A DNA stretch of 64,000 bases from Leptospira barantonii (GTDB lineage Bacteria; Spirochaetota; Leptospiria; Leptospirales; Leptospiraceae). The translations under genes were made by a program, and so were the position numbers. The DNA is taken from positions 1-64,000 of the forward strand of contig NZ_NPDS01000006.1 in NCBI RefSeq assembly GCF_002811925.1. The letters run 5' to 3'. This document shows positions 37,887 to 56,565 of the stretch, piece after piece. Each line of letters begins with the position of its first letter. Positions within the stretch are counted from its first letter, which is position 1. The notes beneath the pieces were generated by a model, which had not been told where the DNA came from, did not search any database, and worked only from the letters and a program-made list of their open reading frames with translations.

Positions 37887-38849
37887 ATGGGAGCTCCAAG
37901 CACATCAACTGCAACCGAAAAGGCGACTCGTGACGGATACGGGGACGCACTGCATGAACTGGGAGCTTCCCGTCCGGACGTAGTGGTTTTGGACGCGGAT
38001 CTTTCCGGTTCCACAAAAACCAATAAGTTTGCGAAAGCATTTCCGGAACGTTTTTTCAACGTAGGCGTCGCCGAACAGAACTTAGTCGGTCACGCGGCCG
38101 GTTTGGCTCTTTCCGGTTTGGTTCCGTTCGCTTCTTCCTTTGCGATGTTTCTTTCGGGAAGAGCTTGGGAAGTGGTTCGTAACAGCGTCGTTTATCCGTT
38201 TTTAAACGTAAAACTTGTGGCGTCACACGGCGGAGTTACCGTCGGCGAGGACGGAGCTTCTCACCAATGTATCGAAGACTTTGCGATCATGAGGGCTATC
38301 CCTGAGATGACCGTGATCTGTCCTTCGGATTACAACGAATGCAAACAGATCATTCACGCGATCGCGGATTACAAAGGTCCGGTTTACGTGCGTGTGGGTC
38401 GTCCGAACGTTCCCGTAATCGAAAGAGAAAACTACAAGTTTACGATCGGTAAAGCGGAAGTGATGCGAGAAGGTAAGGACGTTCTTGTGATTGCGAACGG
38501 AGTTCTCGTAAACGAAGCGATGAAAGCGGTCGAGGAATTATCCAAAGAAGGAATCAACGCCACCCTTTTGAACATGGCGACGATCAAACCGATCGACAAG
38601 GATGCGATTCTCAAATACGCGAAAGAATGTAAGGCCGTTGTTACTTGTGAGGAACACAACGTGATCGGCGGTCTCGGTTCTGCTGTCAGCGAGTTTCTTT
38701 CGGAAGAATATCCGGTTCACGTTCTGAAAGTGGGAATGAAGGATCAGTTCGGAAAATCCGGAACTTGGAAAGAACTTTTGGATTATTTCGGTCTTCGTTC
38801 TAAGAATATAGTGGAAACCGCAAAGAAGGCGATCGCCCTCAAAAAATAA
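37887..38849 (+). CDS. transketolase, C-terminal (pyrimidine-binding) subunit
   Basis: 320 residues, corresponding only to the middle and C-terminal domains of transketolase/[19 protein letters not shown], the catalytic Glu segment [33 protein letters not shown], and the C-terminal [14 protein letters not shown]. Two-subunit transketolases need a separate thiamine-diphosphate subunit, and no such gene is in this window. Cotranscribed with metK (7-nt gap). Confidence 0.9.
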   Translation: MGAPSTSTATEKATRDGYGDALHELGASRPDVVVLDADLSGSTKTNKFAKAFPERFFNVGVAEQNLVGHAAGLALSGLVPFASSFAMFLSGRAWEVVRNSVVYPFLNVKLVASHGGVTVGEDGASHQCIEDFAIMRAIPEMTVICPSDYNECKQIIHAIADYKGPVYVRVGRPNVPVIERENYKFTIGKAEVMREGKDVLVIANGVLVNEAMKAVEELSKEGINATLLNMATIKPIDKDAILKYAKECKAVVTCEEHNVIGGLGSAVSEFLSEEYPVHVLKVGMKDQFGKSGTWKELLDYFGLRSKNIVETAKKAIALKK

Positions 38850-38883
38850 AATTCTTGAAAACGGATCTAAAATTTCGCATAAT

Positions 38884-38905
38884 CTTTTCTCTTTTATGAG
38901 AAAAG
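38884..38905 (+). terminator. hairpin after the transketolase gene
   Basis: CTTTTCTC-N6-GAGAAAAG, a perfect 8-bp, A/T-rich stem followed by GTTTT, 35 nt after the stop codon. A modest terminator candidate; clpS begins 60 nt further on. Confidence 0.45.
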
Positions 38906-38965
38906 GTTTTCGCGAAAGATCCGCTTGGAAAGAAATTCCCGATTCAAATTTCCTGGTAAGACAAG

Positions 38966-39286
<321 letters not shown>

Positions 39287-39289
39287 GAC

Positions 39290-39449
39290 TCGTCGTAGCT
39301 CCGACGATTTTGTAGAAGTCGCTGGCCCCACCCGCGTTTAGGGTGGAGGGGTGGGTGGCGGGAAGAATTCCGGACGAATTTCCTATATCAGAAAATTCAA
39401 CTTTTGTAAAGTACAAATCGTCGTTAGCAACTTGTCGTACCTCCGACAA
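39290..39449 (+). repeat. dispersed ~160-nt element, copy B
   Basis: Bounded by two perfect 18-nt palindromes: TCGTCGTAGCTCCGACGA (39290-39307) and TTGTCGTACCTCCGACAA (39432-39449). Inside are a GC-rich hairpin (GGCCCCACCC opposite GGGTGGAGGGGTGGGTGG, about 39324-39358) and TATCAGAAAATTC (39386-39398, shared with copy A). The right palindrome is identical to that of copy C in flhB. Confidence 0.85.
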
Positions 39450-39474
39450 AAAAAACGGGACCGGTTACGGTCCC
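39449..39474 (-). terminator. terminator of the zinc-dependent dehydrogenase gene
   Basis: GGGACCG-GTTA-CGGTCCC hairpin (39457-39474). On the minus strand it is followed by eight T residues. A strong rho-independent terminator for the gene ending at 39582. It touches the right end of repeat copy B. Confidence 0.85.
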
Positions 39475-39581
39475 TAAATTGGGTAAAATGTTCCTTGAAT
39501 GAATGCGAGAGGGAAAAAACCGCGAACCATGTTTTACCACGGTTCGCACAGTTGAGATCGATCTAAGGATAGGATCAAAAT

Positions 39582-40610
39582 TCAATTCATCTTAACGACC
39601 AACTTGATCGCCGGTTCGACCCAGGCGTCCAACGCTTCCTCGAACGAGCAGGTTTTGGTGACTATCTTTTCGGGTTCTATCTTTTTCTCCACGATCTTGT
39701 TTAGGATCTGCGGGATATGTTCCCTCGAATCCACGCGCCCGATCTTAAGAGTTGCACCCGTGTTGTATAAATCTAAATAAGGAATTTCTAATTTATTACT
39801 CCAGAATATAGATGCGGTTCCGTAGATTCCTTCGGTGGAGAGCGACTTAAACGAAAAATCCATCCCTTCCTTCAAACCGTGGCAATCGGCGATCAAAGGA
39901 AATTTTTTGTCCCAGGCCTTGGGAAGAACCGTGTAGGGAACCGCAGTGGCTCCTAAATTCTCCGCAATCTTCAATCTTTCCGGATCGTCATCCAGATAAA
40001 GAACCTCGGATGCGCCCATTCCGACCGCGAGTGACGCGGAATACAAACCGATGCTGGAAGCCGCTCCACCCAAAATCATCGCGGGAGAATTCGGTTTTTT
40101 CTCCAGCCACTTTCCGATCAGTTTCCAAGCCTCGACGATATTGTCGCTGATCGAAGCAAGAGCGATCGCATCCAGGGAAGAAGGCATAGGGATTAACATC
40201 TGTTTCGCGAACGGAATCCAAATTTTTTCGGATAAGGCGCCGCCGAATTCTTTTGCGGAAGATCCCATTCCGTAATGACTCGCGTAAGGAATGGAAGTGC
40301 ATGCCTTGGAACGACCTCCCATACAATCCGGACAAAGTCCGCAGGAAATCTGAAACGGAATGATCACCTTGGTTCCTTTCGGATATTCGTTTGCGATCTC
40401 GGGACTCGTTTCCTCGATTTCTCCCACGAATTCGTGGCCGATCGGAATTCCGGGACGAAACAAAGTGTAACCCTTTACGATCGGAAGATCCAAATCGCAA
40501 CGGGAAACTGCGAGCGGTTTTACGATGGCCTGGTTTTGACCTTGGATTTTGGGTTCGGGAACTTCTTCCCATTCCAGAACGTTTCTTTTTTTGAATACGA
40601 TTCGTTTCAT
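39582..40610 (-). CDS. zinc-dependent alcohol dehydrogenase family (MDR)
   Basis: 342 residues of the medium-chain dehydrogenase superfamily. Catalytic zinc ligands are probably the Cys in SRCD and the His-Glu in GHEF. Structural zinc Cys lie in CGLCPDCMGGRSKAC. The cofactor-binding Rossmann stretch is less canonical (ILGGAASSIGLYSASLAVGMGASEVLYLDDD). Substrate unknown. It starts 37 nt after the crotonase gene on the same strand, so it is probably under the same TetR regulator. Confidence 0.87.
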   Translation of the reverse strand: MKRIVFKKRNVLEWEEVPEPKIQGQNQAIVKPLAVSRCDLDLPIVKGYTLFRPGIPIGHEFVGEIEETSPEIANEYPKGTKVIIPFQISCGLCPDCMGGRSKACTSIPYASHYGMGSSAKEFGGALSEKIWIPFAKQMLIPMPSSLDAIALASISDNIVEAWKLIGKWLEKKPNSPAMILGGAASSIGLYSASLAVGMGASEVLYLDDDPERLKIAENLGATAVPYTVLPKAWDKKFPLIADCHGLKEGMDFSFKSLSTEGIYGTASIFWSNKLEIPYLDLYNTGATLKIGRVDSREHIPQILNKIVEKKIEPEKIVTKTCSFEEALDAWVEPAIKLVVKMN

Positions 40611-40647
40611 AACTGACCTTTCTGAATATATTTAAAATTTAGAATAT

Positions 40648-41430
40648 TCATTTTCCATGAAATACTGCGGTGCGTTTTTCCAAAAAGGATTTCAAACCTT
40701 CTTCCGCGTCCTCCGTTTCCATGAGTTCCAAAAGTTGAGGAAAAAGATTTTCGGCGGCTTTTGATTCTCCGTAGGCGACGGATTCCAAGGCGGATTTTAA
40801 CGTTGCGCGTACTCCGAGCGGGGCCTGCGCCGCGATCTTTTCCGCGAGTTGGATTCCTCTGGAAATGAGATCGCTTTTTTCAACAACTTCCTGCACGAGT
40901 CCGATTCTGAGAGCTTCGTCGGCTTCGAAAGGTTCTCCAGTAAGAATGTATTTCATAGCGTTTCCCCAACCGCATTGAGAGGGCCAGCGCATGGTTCCTC
41001 CCGCGAACGGAAAAATTCCTCGCTGGACTTCCATCTGCGCGAAGACGGTGCGTTTGGCCGCGATTCGAATATCGCTCGCGAGCGCGAGTTCGATTCCGAG
41101 AGTGATGCACATTCCGTGAAGCGCGACGACCACGGGTTTGGTTCTCCTTTTTCCGAAAGTTCCCCAAGGATTGATTCCATCTTGAGGAAGAGGGAATCTT
41201 TTTTCCTTTTTTAAGAAATCGACGATGTTGTTCAATTCTAAGCCGAGGGTAAAGTGTTTGCCGTTTGCGTATACGAGACCGACTCGAACTTCCGGATCGG
41301 CTTCCATTTGGTCGTAGGCGCCGCTCAATGCGTAGAGCATTTCTACGTTGAACGCGTTTCTTTCTTCGGGGCGATTGATGATGATATGGAGAATTCGGCC
41401 TTTTTTTTCGGTGAGTATGAGTTCGGACAT
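40648..41430 (-). CDS. enoyl-CoA hydratase/isomerase family (crotonase)
   Basis: 260 residues. Crotonase fold: ILHIIINRPEERNAFNVEML, oxyanion-hole loops (YANGKHFTLGLEL and ALHGMCITLGIELALASDIRIAA), and AQMEVQRGIFPFAGGTMRWP. The glutamate pair used by classical hydratases is not clearly placed, so exact chemistry is open. First gene of a two-gene transcript with the dehydrogenase. Divergent to the TetR gene, with two palindromic operators between them. Confidence 0.88.
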   Translation of the reverse strand: MSELILTEKKGRILHIIINRPEERNAFNVEMLYALSGAYDQMEADPEVRVGLVYANGKHFTLGLELNNIVDFLKKEKRFPLPQDGINPWGTFGKRRTKPVVVALHGMCITLGIELALASDIRIAAKRTVFAQMEVQRGIFPFAGGTMRWPSQCGWGNAMKYILTGEPFEADEALRIGLVQEVVEKSDLISRGIQLAEKIAAQAPLGVRATLKSALESVAYGESKAAENLFPQLLELMETEDAEEGLKSFLEKRTAVFHGK

Positions 41431-41443
41431 GGTCGATTTCCTT

Positions 41444-41463
41444 GATAGACTATTTGGTCTATC
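41444..41463. promoter_or_regulatory. TetR-type operator 1
   Basis: GATAGAC-N6-GTCTATC, a perfect 7-bp inverted repeat of 20 nt, 14 nt upstream of the crotonase start. Same arm sequence as operator 2. Centre-to-centre distance between the two operators is 34 nt. Confidence 0.8.
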
Positions 41464-41477
41464 TTTTAAAAGATCTA

Positions 41478-41497
41478 GATAGACTTAATAGTCTATC
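41478..41497. promoter_or_regulatory. TetR-type operator 2
   Basis: GATAGACT-N4-AGTCTATC, a perfect 8-bp inverted repeat of 20 nt, sharing GATAGAC/GTCTATC arms with operator 1. It is located between the divergent crotonase and TetR genes and so is placed to control both. Confidence 0.8.
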
Positions 41498-41551
41498 ATT
41501 TTTTTAGTTTTTGTTGAACTTTTTTCGGGCCTGTGGATTCTGATTCTTAGA

Positions 41552-42151
41552 GTGGCTCCGAATCTCGACAAACAAACCAATCCCTATGATCGCCTGATGA
41601 CTTCGGCCTTGGATCTTTTTTATCGCAGGGGTTATTCGGGAACTTCCACGAATCAGTTGATCGCGGATTCGGGCACACATAAGGCCAGTTTTTATCGTTA
41701 CTTTCAATCAAAGGAAGAAATCGCTTTGGAATATTTAAAACTCCAAGGGGAGAATTTTGAAAACGGTCTGCAAAGAATGATGGAACGTTCCCCTTCTTGG
41801 AAAGAATTCATTCATACATGGACGTCCGTCCTTTTAAAACAAGTGAAAAGCGGTAAGTTTATCGGTTGTCCGATCGCCCGTTTCTTAAACAGCGTCGAGG
41901 AAAAAAACGAGGACTTCGAAATCGTAGCGGATAAAATTCTGCACGGATGGATTCAAATTTTTGAATCTTATTTCGAATCTGAAAAGAAAAAAGGACATTT
42001 GGATTCTTCTTTGAACGCGCTTGCGGCTTCTCGGAAAATTCTCAAATTGTTTCAAGGGAGTTCTCAACTTTTTAGAATCACCGGTAAAACCGATTACTTT
42101 CTCGAACTCGAAGGGGAGATGATCGAAACGCTCGGTGGAAAAAGAAAATAA
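41552..42151 (+). CDS. TetR/AcrR family transcriptional regulator
   Basis: 199 residues from GTG 41552; an internal ATG at 41597 would cut into helix 1. The N-terminal HTH reads ALDLFYRRGYSGTSTNQLIADSGTHKASFYRYFQSKEE, a clear TetR DNA-binding domain. The C-terminal ligand domain contains GCPIARFLNSV, as in YcdC/TetR_C_16-like regulators. It probably represses itself and the divergent crotonase-dehydrogenase pair through the two 20-nt palindromes in the intergenic region. The ligand may be an acyl-CoA. Confidence 0.9.
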   Translation: MAPNLDKQTNPYDRLMTSALDLFYRRGYSGTSTNQLIADSGTHKASFYRYFQSKEEIALEYLKLQGENFENGLQRMMERSPSWKEFIHTWTSVLLKQVKSGKFIGCPIARFLNSVEEKNEDFEIVADKILHGWIQIFESYFESEKKKGHLDSSLNALAASRKILKLFQGSSQLFRITGKTDYFLELEGEMIETLGGKRK

Positions 42152-42277
42152 TTTCGATTTCGTCGATTCTTTTTTTGTGATCGTTTGTCGGAACAAGTTT
42201 TGAATTTCACATTGACAAAGCGGAATTCGTACATTCAAAAAACAGAATTTTTACATTCCGCACCTCGACAAAATAAA

Positions 42278-42305
42278 AAACGCCTCCGTTTTACCGGAAG
42301 CGTTT
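42278..42305. terminator. bidirectional terminator between TetR and MaoC genes
   Basis: AAACGCcTCCG opposite CGGAaGCGTTT with one internal mismatch. T runs follow on both strands (TTTTTT on the plus, TTTTTTATTTT on the minus). It lies between the 3' ends of two convergent genes and can serve both. Confidence 0.7.
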
Positions 42306-42415
42306 CGGTTTTTTGGTCGGATCGGACGCGCTCGTATTTTTAATAAACGAACGCGCTCTTCGTTTCGAACACATGCAATTTATCGCATGTACGATCCGTG
42401 AGACCTCTTTAGGAA

Positions 42416-43642
<1,227 letters not shown>

Positions 43643-43715
43643 TTAAAGGAAAAGTTTTTTCTTGTCGCGCAACCCGTAGGGACCGAGACGCTTGAGTTGC
43701 CTTCAAGCGATTTGT

Positions 43716-44333
43716 TCAGTTTTGAGATCCGCCGTAAAACGCGTCGAGTTCCTCTCTGCTTCCGGTCCGGAGTTCTACGTTGTCCAACTTCTTTTTGGAA
43801 AGCGCCGGATTCTGATCCTTCTCGGAAAACATATGATTCCAAGTGTTGATATAAAGAACCGGTTTCTTTTCCTCTTTCGTCAATTGATCCGCCTTTAGAA
43901 CGGAATCGAAATGTTGCACCGGATCTTGCGAGAATATTTGATCGCCCGAGTAGACGTTCTTGAGATGAACCGTGGACAATTCTCCCGTTTTTGAAAATTG
44001 CAAACGAAGACTTTCTATGTCCTTGTGTCTTCCGTATTTAAAACCTCGATAGATTCTATACACCGCGTCCTTCCAAAACGAAGGATGTCTTTCATCCCGA
44101 AACACGAGACTGAGTTCTATGCGTTTTCCGTTCGGAGTTTCCCTTTGGTTGCAATAAATGATTTCCAAATCGTTCCCCGCGTTGATGTCGTCGGCCGGTT
44201 GAATCCAGAGCGGAATTTCTTCCTTCGTACATTCCAAATTTTGCGAGAATGTGGGGAGTTCATTTTTTGCCGAAGAACAAGCGGTGAACAGGAGAATGGT
44301 AAACCCGAATCGGAGCAATTTAGAATCGAACAT
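43716..44333 (-). CDS. putative lipoprotein of unknown function
   Basis: About 205 residues from the ATG at 44333. The N-terminus [19 protein letters not shown] is a lipoprotein signal with Cys19 as the lipid site. The frame is open upstream to 44546, but that part overlaps the divergent peptidase gene and lacks a signal peptide. The body ([32 protein letters not shown]) is not a family I recognise. Confidence 0.72.
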   Translation of the reverse strand: MFDSKLLRFGFTILLFTACSSAKNELPTFSQNLECTKEEIPLWIQPADDINAGNDLEIIYCNQRETPNGKRIELSLVFRDERHPSFWKDAVYRIYRGFKYGRHKDIESLRLQFSKTGELSTVHLKNVYSGDQIFSQDPVQHFDSVLKADQLTKEEKKPVLYINTWNHMFSEKDQNPALSKKKLDNVELRTGSREELDAFYGGSQN

Positions 44334-44418
44334 AGATCCGTGTTTTAATACGCGGAGGTCCGTAGTCAAACCGGAAAAAGTGGATGAAGTTTCGAAGGGA
44401 AGAAGGAAATTGACGGTG

Positions 44419-46374
<1,956 letters not shown>

Positions 46375-46384
46375 TTTTTGAAAC

Positions 46385-46622
<238 letters not shown>

Positions 46623-46697
46623 AAGACCAGAGCAGGCTATTTCCCGTACCGGGAGAGTCAAATCAATTTTGGAAGGCCGGTTAAGAATTTCAGTCGT

Positions 46698-47363
<666 letters not shown>

Positions 47364-47538
47364 GAGGAGGAATCCTAATCGGCTCGGGTCTTTGGGAAAG
47401 TGTTTTTTGCCTTGTTATAATTCCAAAGAATACTTTTTGATTGATTCGGAAAACGGTTCGCTCTTCTGAAATTCCTTTCAAAAAAGTCTTTCTCCTTTTT
47501 TTCCAGAGAATATTTTCGACCGTCAAAGGAATTCTCAA

Positions 47539-48324
47539 ATGGCAAAAACGGCAATCATCACCGGCGGAACGGTCGGCATCGGATACGAACTCAGTAAACT
47601 CATCGCGGCAGACGGATACGATCTTATACTTGTGGCGAGAAACGAAAAGACTTTGAAAAAAGTGAAGAAGGAAATCGAAACTTCGAACAAGGTAAAGGTG
47701 GACATTCTTTCCGCGGATCTAGCGGATCCGAAGGCGCCCAAGAAAATTTTCGACTTCGCAAAAAAATCAAAAGCGGTCGTCGAGATTCTCGTGAACAACG
47801 CGGGTTTTGGAACCAGCGGAAGATTCGATAGAATGGAACTCAAAAAAGAACTCGATATGATCCAAGTCAACGTAACCTCTTTGACCGAGTTGACACATCT
47901 ATTTCTGCAAGGTATGGTGGAACGGAAGAATGGAAAGATTTTGAACGTCGCGTCCACCGCGGCGTTTCAACCCGGACCGAACATGGCCAATTATTATGCG
48001 ACAAAGGCTTACGTTCTTTCCTTATCGGAAGCGATTCACGAGGACGTTTATAAGGACGGTGTAACCGTAACCACACTTTGTCCCGGGCCGACCAAAACCG
48101 AATTTTTTGAAAGAGCCGAAATCACGAAGTCGAAACTTCTCAACAACCCGATGGCTCCGATCATGAGCGCAAAGGAAGTCGCGGAAATCGGATACAACGC
48201 TTTGAAGAAAGGAAGGCCCGTCGTTGTCTCCGGAATTTTGAACAAGATTCTCGCGCAAAGCGTACGAATCACACCGCGATTTATCATCCGAAAGATCGCC
48301 AAGTTTTTGAATCAAAACGGTTAA
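47539..48324 (+). CDS. short-chain dehydrogenase/reductase (SDR)
   Basis: 261 residues with classical SDR signatures: TGGTVGIG for cofactor, NNAGFG, and active-site YYATK with the upstream Ser in NVASTAAF. The C-terminal extension resembles DltE-like or acyl-chain oxidoreductases ([17 protein letters not shown]). NADP use is likely. It is 6 nt upstream of the sterol-desaturase-family gene, so the two form an operon, possibly in lipid modification. Confidence 0.88.
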   Translation: MAKTAIITGGTVGIGYELSKLIAADGYDLILVARNEKTLKKVKKEIETSNKVKVDILSADLADPKAPKKIFDFAKKSKAVVEILVNNAGFGTSGRFDRMELKKELDMIQVNVTSLTELTHLFLQGMVERKNGKILNVASTAAFQPGPNMANYYATKAYVLSLSEAIHEDVYKDGVTVTTLCPGPTKTEFFERAEITKSKLLNNPMAPIMSAKEVAEIGYNALKKGRPVVVSGILNKILAQSVRITPRFIIRKIAKFLNQNG

Positions 48325-48330
48325 GAAAGA

Positions 48331-49527
48331 ATGCAAGGCTCCATCATCGATTTAGCGGTTCCGTTTTTTATAGTTCTGATCGGACTCGAGGTTTTTTACT
48401 CCCGAGTTTCCGGTAAAAAAGTATATCGATGGAACGATACGGTCGCGGATCTAAGTACCGGAATCCTATTTTCATTGACTGGGGTCCTCGTAACGATCGG
48501 CTCTCTTTGGGTATATGAAAAATTTAGAATATTCTATTCTTTGCAGACTCTTTTTAATGTTCCCGAAATTCCCTTGAGGATTCCGATCTGGGCCGACCAC
48601 GTGGGTTGGCACGCGGACTATAAAAGTCTGGCCGGTTGGTTGTTCGTGTTTTTGGCTGTGGACTTCGTCTATTATTGGTTTCATAGAGCCACGCACGAAA
48701 TCAACTTTCTCTGGGCCTGCCACGTTACGCACCATTCCAGCGAAGAATTCAATCTTTCCGTTGCCTTGCGTCAATCCAGCTTCCAAAGAATTTTCGAATA
48801 CGGGTTCAACCTTTCGATCGCGTTCTGCGGGGTTCCTTGGCAGGCGTTTTTACTCGCGCACGGAATTCTCAAGATCTATCAATTCTGGGTGCACACAAGA
48901 TTGATCGGCAAACTCGGTTTTTTGGAAGAAATTCTCGTGACACCCGCGCATCATCGAGTACATCACGGAAGAGATCCGAAATACATCGATAAAAATCACG
49001 GGGGAATCCTTATCTTTTGGGATCGGATCTTCGGTTCGTTTTCCAGGGAAGAAGAGGAGCCGATTTACGGATTAACAAAACCCGTGACGACATTCGATCC
49101 GGTTTATACGAACTTTCATGTGTATGAGGAAATTCTTTCCTTGATGCAAAAGACAAAAAGTTTTAAGGAAAAGATTCTGATTCTTCTAAAACCACCGGGC
49201 TGGAGACCTTCGAGCATCGGACCGTCTCTTCTTCCGGAGGAAATCGATCGAAAAAATTATCTGAAGTTCGATCCGGTCGTATCCAAACAAAGAACCGTTT
49301 TGGGAGTTTTAGAATTTCTTTTCTTTACAATCGTTTCCCTTGCGCTCGTACGATATTTTAAATCGGGGACTCTGGAGCTTTGGAAAATTCTTCCCACGAT
49401 CTTATACGTCTTTTACGGATTCAGACATGCGGGAATCGTTTTGGACGGAGGTCCTTTGGGAAAAATACAACACGGTTTGCTTTTGTTCGGAGGGGCGATT
49501 CTTTTCTGGATTCTATTTTTCGTCTGA
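48331..49527 (+). CDS. sterol desaturase/fatty acid hydroxylase superfamily membrane protein
   Basis: 398 residues with multiple TM helices (about 5-25, 45-62, 105-128, and a C-terminal set at 320-395). Three di-iron His clusters are visible: [16 protein letters not shown] and HHRVHHG. The enzymes hydroxylate or desaturate lipids in the inner membrane. It follows the SDR gene by 6 nt, suggesting a joint two-step lipid pathway. The C-terminal four-helix tail is an addition seen in some bacterial members. Substrate unknown. Confidence 0.87.
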   Translation: MQGSIIDLAVPFFIVLIGLEVFYSRVSGKKVYRWNDTVADLSTGILFSLTGVLVTIGSLWVYEKFRIFYSLQTLFNVPEIPLRIPIWADHVGWHADYKSLAGWLFVFLAVDFVYYWFHRATHEINFLWACHVTHHSSEEFNLSVALRQSSFQRIFEYGFNLSIAFCGVPWQAFLLAHGILKIYQFWVHTRLIGKLGFLEEILVTPAHHRVHHGRDPKYIDKNHGGILIFWDRIFGSFSREEEEPIYGLTKPVTTFDPVYTNFHVYEEILSLMQKTKSFKEKILILLKPPGWRPSSIGPSLLPEEIDRKNYLKFDPVVSKQRTVLGVLEFLFFTIVSLALVRYFKSGTLELWKILPTILYVFYGFRHAGIVLDGGPLGKIQHGLLLFGGAILFWILFFV

Positions 49528-49586
49528 ACCCGAGTTGTAACGAAAGAAGAATTTGAAATCATGACCTGGAACGGGATCGGCAAGTC

Positions 49587-51730
49587 GTGTTGAAACAAAA
49601 AAAAACAATCCGGGCATTGGCGCTTTGTCTTTATCTTTTGACCTGGCCCGTGTTCGGAATCGATCTCGTAAACTTGGACGATTCTTCTTCGGGATTCGAG
49701 GATTCCTACGAATACTACGAGGATTTTACGGGCAATTTGAGCTTTGCCGAAATTCGAACATTGGCCGAAACGGGTAAGTTCAATTCTTCGAATATTCATT
49801 CATTAGGATATACGAATGCTTCCGTTTGGGTTCGTTTGAACGTGGAGAATTCTTCCGATAAACCGATCCGTTGGATCGTGGAATACCGTTTCCCGGACGT
49901 CGACCTTGTCGAATACTACGATTTAAAAAAGGGAGAATCCCCGTTTTACAGGGCGGGGGACGTTCTTCCGTTCGGGGTTCGTCCGATTCAATATCGAAAT
50001 CCCGCGTTTCCTTCGGTCGGTCTTGCCAAAACGAACAAGTCCGTATATCTAAAAATCAAATCCGATTCCAGAATCCAACTTTCGCTTCGTTATTATTCCG
50101 CCCTGGGGTTTTATCAAAAAGTGATCTTCGAGCAGTTTTTGTTCGGATTGTTTTTCGGTTCGATGCTCATATTAGCGCTTTATAATCTTCTTTTATACGC
50201 ATATACGAAAGAATGGAATTATCTCTACTTCGCGCTTTATATCTCGGGCTTTTCGTTCTTTCAATTCGTTTTGGAAGGATTCGGCTTTCAGATTCTATGG
50301 CCGAACGCGGTTCTTTGGACCAATTCGAGCGTTCCGTTCTTTTTGATGGTTTCTCTTTCGTTGATGTCCCTTTTTGTAACGGTTTATCTGGATTTGGAGA
50401 ATCGATCGAGATTTTCCTTTCGAATATTCAAATATTATCAATTTCTGTTGTTGTTTTTCGCGCTCAGTTCCCTTTTGATTCCCGAACGTTTCGGAATCTG
50501 GATCGGTTTGATTTTGTCTTTCGGTTTTGTGATTCTTCTTTTTATCAACGGTATTAGAAGTATTGCCTGGAATCAAGGGAGCGCGTTCTACTTCCTTTCT
50601 GCTTGGGCGGTTTTACTTTCGGGAGCGGTTTTGTTTTTATTCCTGCAAAGCGAATGGATGAAGGATTGGAGTCTGCGTCTATGGATCATAGAAATCTCTT
50701 CCTTGTTTCACGTCGTTTTTATGGGAATCGGTCTTGCGGATCGAGTGAAGGTTTTGTCTCGGGTTTTGTCCTCGAAGATCAAGGAACTCGGAAGCACAAA
50801 ACTCGTAGCGGAACGTTCCGAAAAACGATTTAAGAATCTATTCGAAGAATCGGAAGAATTTCTGTTCACGATGGATACGAACGGAAAGATCCGAAACGCG
50901 AATAAATCCCTCGGAAGACTGCTCGGTTTCGATCCGGAAGAAGTGATCGGCTGGGATTTTTTGGATCTCATCTTTGTTCCCACGGGTGGAGACGCGTCCT
51001 ACGCAAAAATTTTGGCGCGGGATAAGATCGAAGAACTTTTAAAAAGAGGAAAAAGTTCCGAGTTCGCGGTTGAATTCAGGCAGAAGTTCGTCTTGGAACC
51101 GAGACAGATCCGGGTTCGTCTTCAACTTTTGGATCTCGGGGACCGTAAAGGTATATTAGGAAAGGCTTATGAATTGAACGAGGACATTCTTTCCAAGTTC
51201 ATCGTAAGCGAATCCATGCACTTCACTTTGAACAATTATCTTCGAAACGCGGATCTTTTGAGCAGGCTTCTTACGGTGAATCTTTCGAGTTTTGTGGGAA
51301 CCGAAATCGTGATCGCGATCCGAACCTGTATTCGGGAGATCGTAATCAATTCCATAGAACACGGAAATCTCGCGATCAGTTTTGACGAAAAGACCGAAGC
51401 GTTGAACCAAGGACGTTATCTCGAATTCATACAAGAACGTCAGAAAGAAACTTTCTACAACTATAGAACCGTAAAGGTTTCGTATTCCTTAAACGCGAGA
51501 AGGATCGGATTTCTCATCACCGACGAGGGGGAAGGTTTCGATTATAAGAAAATTCTAAACTTAGACATCGAAAAGTTGAACGAAACAAGTTTGACCCACG
51601 GAAGAGGAATCGTGATGACTCGTCGTGTTTTTGATATAGTTCGGTTTAACGAAAAAGGAAACCGAGTTCTTCTCATTAAATATCTCAAAAAACCGCTTCG
51701 ATATAAACGGGAAAAAACTTCTTTCGACGT

Positions 51731-51734
<4 letters not shown>
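49587..51734 (+). CDS. 7TM-DISM sensor with PAS and HATPase (RsbW-like) domain
   Basis: 715 residues. Signal peptide to about 23, 7TMR-DISMED2 extracellular beta domain at about 30-160 ([21 protein letters not shown]), 7TM-DISM at about 185-385, PAS at about 405-525 ([23 protein letters not shown]), then an RsbW-like ATPase ([38 protein letters not shown]). There is no H-box, so it is probably an anti-sigma-factor or Ser/Thr kinase and not a histidine kinase. Start is GTG 49587 or the next TTG. Confidence 0.88.
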
Positions 51735-52625
<891 letters not shown>

Positions 52626-52674
52626 CTAGCAAGGACTTCCAAAAAAAGCGGATTTTCGTTTCGATCGGGTGGGC

Positions 52675-54903
<2,229 letters not shown>

Positions 54904-54907
<4 letters not shown>

Positions 54908-55233
54908 CCCAACTCAGTTTAAAGGCGACCACTCCCGACCAAATTGATTTTGATGAGAATCATCTAAAAATCACCTGGAAGGACGGAGTTACGTCCACGT
55001 TCGAACTTCTCGATCTCAGAAAACGTTGTCCGTGCGTCGTATGCAAGGGCGGACACGGAGGAAAAGTAGGAACTACCACGGGTGGAATCCAATCGATCCA
55101 ACTCTATTCGATCAATAAAGTCGGAAGATATGCGATCAATCCCGTTTGGAGCGACAATCATATCACGGGAATTTATTCCTTCGACGCACTTCGAATGCTC
55201 GCGGATGGTTTGGGTGGCGATCTGACTCTTTAG
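54904..55233 (+). CDS. DUF971 protein (gamma-butyrobetaine hydroxylase-like N-terminal domain)
   Basis: 109 residues. The ATG overlaps the fusion gene's stop (ATGA). DUF971 signature: [60 protein letters not shown]. Such proteins occur near Fe-S or Mrp/ApbC proteins in many bacteria; here it is coupled to the transporter-PSD gene. The Cys pair could bind iron. Confidence 0.8.

Positions 55234-56561
<1,328 letters not shown>

Positions 56562-56565
<4 letters not shown>

Noticed and set aside
44251..44418. N-terminal extension of the M3 peptidase
   Set aside because: It overlaps the divergent lipoprotein gene and its signal peptide. The peptidase family starts near ATG 44419.
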